Source: JACDHQ01 sp036401195 (GTDB taxonomy: Bacteria > Gemmatimonadota > Gemmatimonadetes > Gemmatimonadales > Gemmatimonadaceae). Taken from it: a stretch of DNA of 5,362 nt. The stretch covers positions 1 through 5,362 of the forward strand of contig DASWVQ010000365.1 of NCBI GenBank assembly GCA_036401195.1, in the 5' to 3' direction. Shown here piece after piece: positions 4,381-5,362 of this stretch. The stretch's first letter is position 1. Every line of letters starts with the position of its first letter. Below the pieces are notes generated by a model that saw nothing but the letters and a program-made list of their open reading frames with translations, made no database searches and was not told where the DNA came from. The position numbers were made by a program, and so were the translations under genes.

Positions 4381-5362
4381 ATGGGCACGTCCGACCTGCG
4401 CGACCAGCTCCAGGCCACCCTGGGCGATGCGTATCGCATCGAGCGGGAGCTCCCCGGTGGCGGGATGTCGCGCGTCTTCGTCGCCGAGGAAGCCCGCTTC
4501 CACCGCCGCGTCGTCGTGAAGCTCCTCCCCCCCGAGCTGGCCGGCGGGGTGAGCACCGAGCGCTTCCGCCGCGAGATCGAGATGCTCGGGAAGATGTACC
4601 ACCCGCGCATTGTGCCCATCCTCTCCATGGACGAGGACGGGGACCTCCTCTACTACACCATGCCCTACGTCGCCGGCGAGTCGCTGCGCGACCGGCTGGA
4701 TCGCGAGAAGCAGCTGCCGGTGGACGACGCCGTGCGCATTGCGCGCGAGATCGCCGAGGCCCTCGGATGCGCGCATCGCCTTGGCATCATCCATCGCGAC
4801 GTGAAGCCCGGCAACGTCCTCCTCGCCGACGACAGCGCCGTGGTCACCGACTTCGGCATCGCCCGAGCCGTGGAGCGCTCCGCGCAGCGGCTGTCGGTCA
4901 CCAGCTCCGGGTTCACCCTGGGAACGCCCACCTACATGAGCCCCGAGCAGGCGTCGGGGCATCGCGACCTCGACGCGCGCAGCGACCTGTACGCCCTCGG
5001 CTGCGTGCTCTACGAGATGCTGGCGGGCGAGCCCCCCTTTACCGGGCCCAATCCGCAGGCCGTGATCGCGCGCCACATGAGCGACACCCCGCGCTCCATC
5101 CGCCTCGTGCGACGCGAGGTGCCCGAGCAGCTGGAGCGGCTCGTGATGCGCCTGCTCGCGAAGTCCCCGGCCGACCGCTACCCCACCGCCGAGCGGGTGG
5201 TGGAGCTCCTCGGCCACCCGGACCGCATGAGCGTCGTCACGCGCCGCTTCCTCGCCGTCACGCCGCGCCGCGCCGCGCGCGCGGGACTCGTGGGCGCCGC
5301 GCTGGTGATCGTGGGCGCCACGGGCCTCCTCACCTGGACGCGCGCGCGCGACGGCCGCGCGG
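4381..5362 (+). CDS. Transmembrane serine/threonine protein kinase (Pkn/PASTA-like kinase class), N-terminal 327 residues, runs off the right edge
   Basis: A Hanks-type kinase that phosphorylates Ser/Thr on target proteins, with a cytoplasmic kinase domain at about 18-278. All core residues are present: glycine loop LPGGGMSRV (24-32), ATP-anchoring K47 in VVVKLL, helix-C E65, HRD catalytic loop (H138-R-D140, K142, N145), DFG (157-159), activation segment GTPTYMSPE (181-189), and D202 in SDLYALG. A basic juxtamembrane stretch (RRFLAVTPRRAAR) leads into a transmembrane helix at about 301-319 (AGLVGAALVIVGATGLLTW). What follows is outside the cell membrane and not seen, so the sensor type is unknown. 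The first Gly of the usual GxGxxG loop is Pro25 and the third is Ser30; the Ser is common in similar kinases, the Pro less so, but activity is still likely. The start is supported by a purine-rich sequence just upstream and by the usual short lead-in. Confidence 0.94.
   Translation, partial: MGTSDLRDQLQATLGDAYRIERELPGGGMSRVFVAEEARFHRRVVVKLLPPELAGGVSTERFRREIEMLGKMYHPRIVPILSMDEDGDLLYYTMPYVAGESLRDRLDREKQLPVDDAVRIAREIAEALGCAHRLGIIHRDVKPGNVLLADDSAVVTDFGIARAVERSAQRLSVTSSGFTLGTPTYMSPEQASGHRDLDARSDLYALGCVLYEMLAGEPPFTGPNPQAVIARHMSDTPRSIRLVRREVPEQLERLVMRLLAKSPADRYPTAERVVELLGHPDRMSVVTRRFLAVTPRRAARAGLVGAALVIVGATGLLTWTRARDGRA

Overview
The window is GC-rich bacterial DNA with closely packed genes. A phylum-level guess is Gemmatimonadota or a near relative. 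This rests on the serine/threonine kinase at the right end, whose N-terminus (LRDQLQATLGDAYRIEREL, then a GGGMSRVFVAEE-type glycine loop) resembles the many kinases of that group. An isolated TAnnTTTG box upstream of the kinase also fits FCB-type promoters. The taxonomic call is inference.

Layout. The minus strand carries the start of formate--tetrahydrofolate ligase (1-282, running off the left edge). Next comes a small thioredoxin-fold protein whose frame is interrupted by one in-frame TGA (487-1062), then an SDR-family oxidoreductase (1144-1914) and a CorA metal-ion channel (1965-3083). corA, the SDR gene and the thioredoxin-like gene point the same way with gaps of 50 and 81 bases and could be one transcription unit. 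Diverging from corA, with only 25 bases between start codons, is a small MscS-type mechanosensitive channel on the plus strand (3109-3972). A minus-strand tRNA-Ile(GAT) gene (4091-4164) with a recognisable promoter follows. A plus-strand membrane Ser/Thr kinase (from 4381) runs off the right edge.

Main discovery. The thioredoxin-like gene looks like an unannotated selenoprotein gene. The TGA (964-966) falls exactly where the first Cys of a CxxC redox motif belongs, giving U33-S-G-C36. The frame is intact on both sides: 32 codons before it with a Shine-Dalgarno sequence, and 158 codons after it including the cis-Pro loop and a TPR-like tail. Immediately downstream of the TGA is a perfect 7-bp stem capped by GGA, with the loop beginning 17 nt after the UGA, plus a lower helix. 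This fits the published geometry of bacterial SECIS elements. Three other stops in the window (corA, SDR and the end of this same gene) are also TGA, so general recoding of TGA is unlikely. An ordinary gene caller would start this protein at a GTG downstream of the active site or call a pseudogene.

The other genes look like housekeeping or envelope functions: one-carbon metabolism, divalent-cation transport, osmotic protection and signalling. No mobile elements, CRISPR arrays or phage genes were seen. The three spacers of about 115-215 bases (283-486, 3973-4090, 4165-4380) hold only hairpins and promoter-like sequence.
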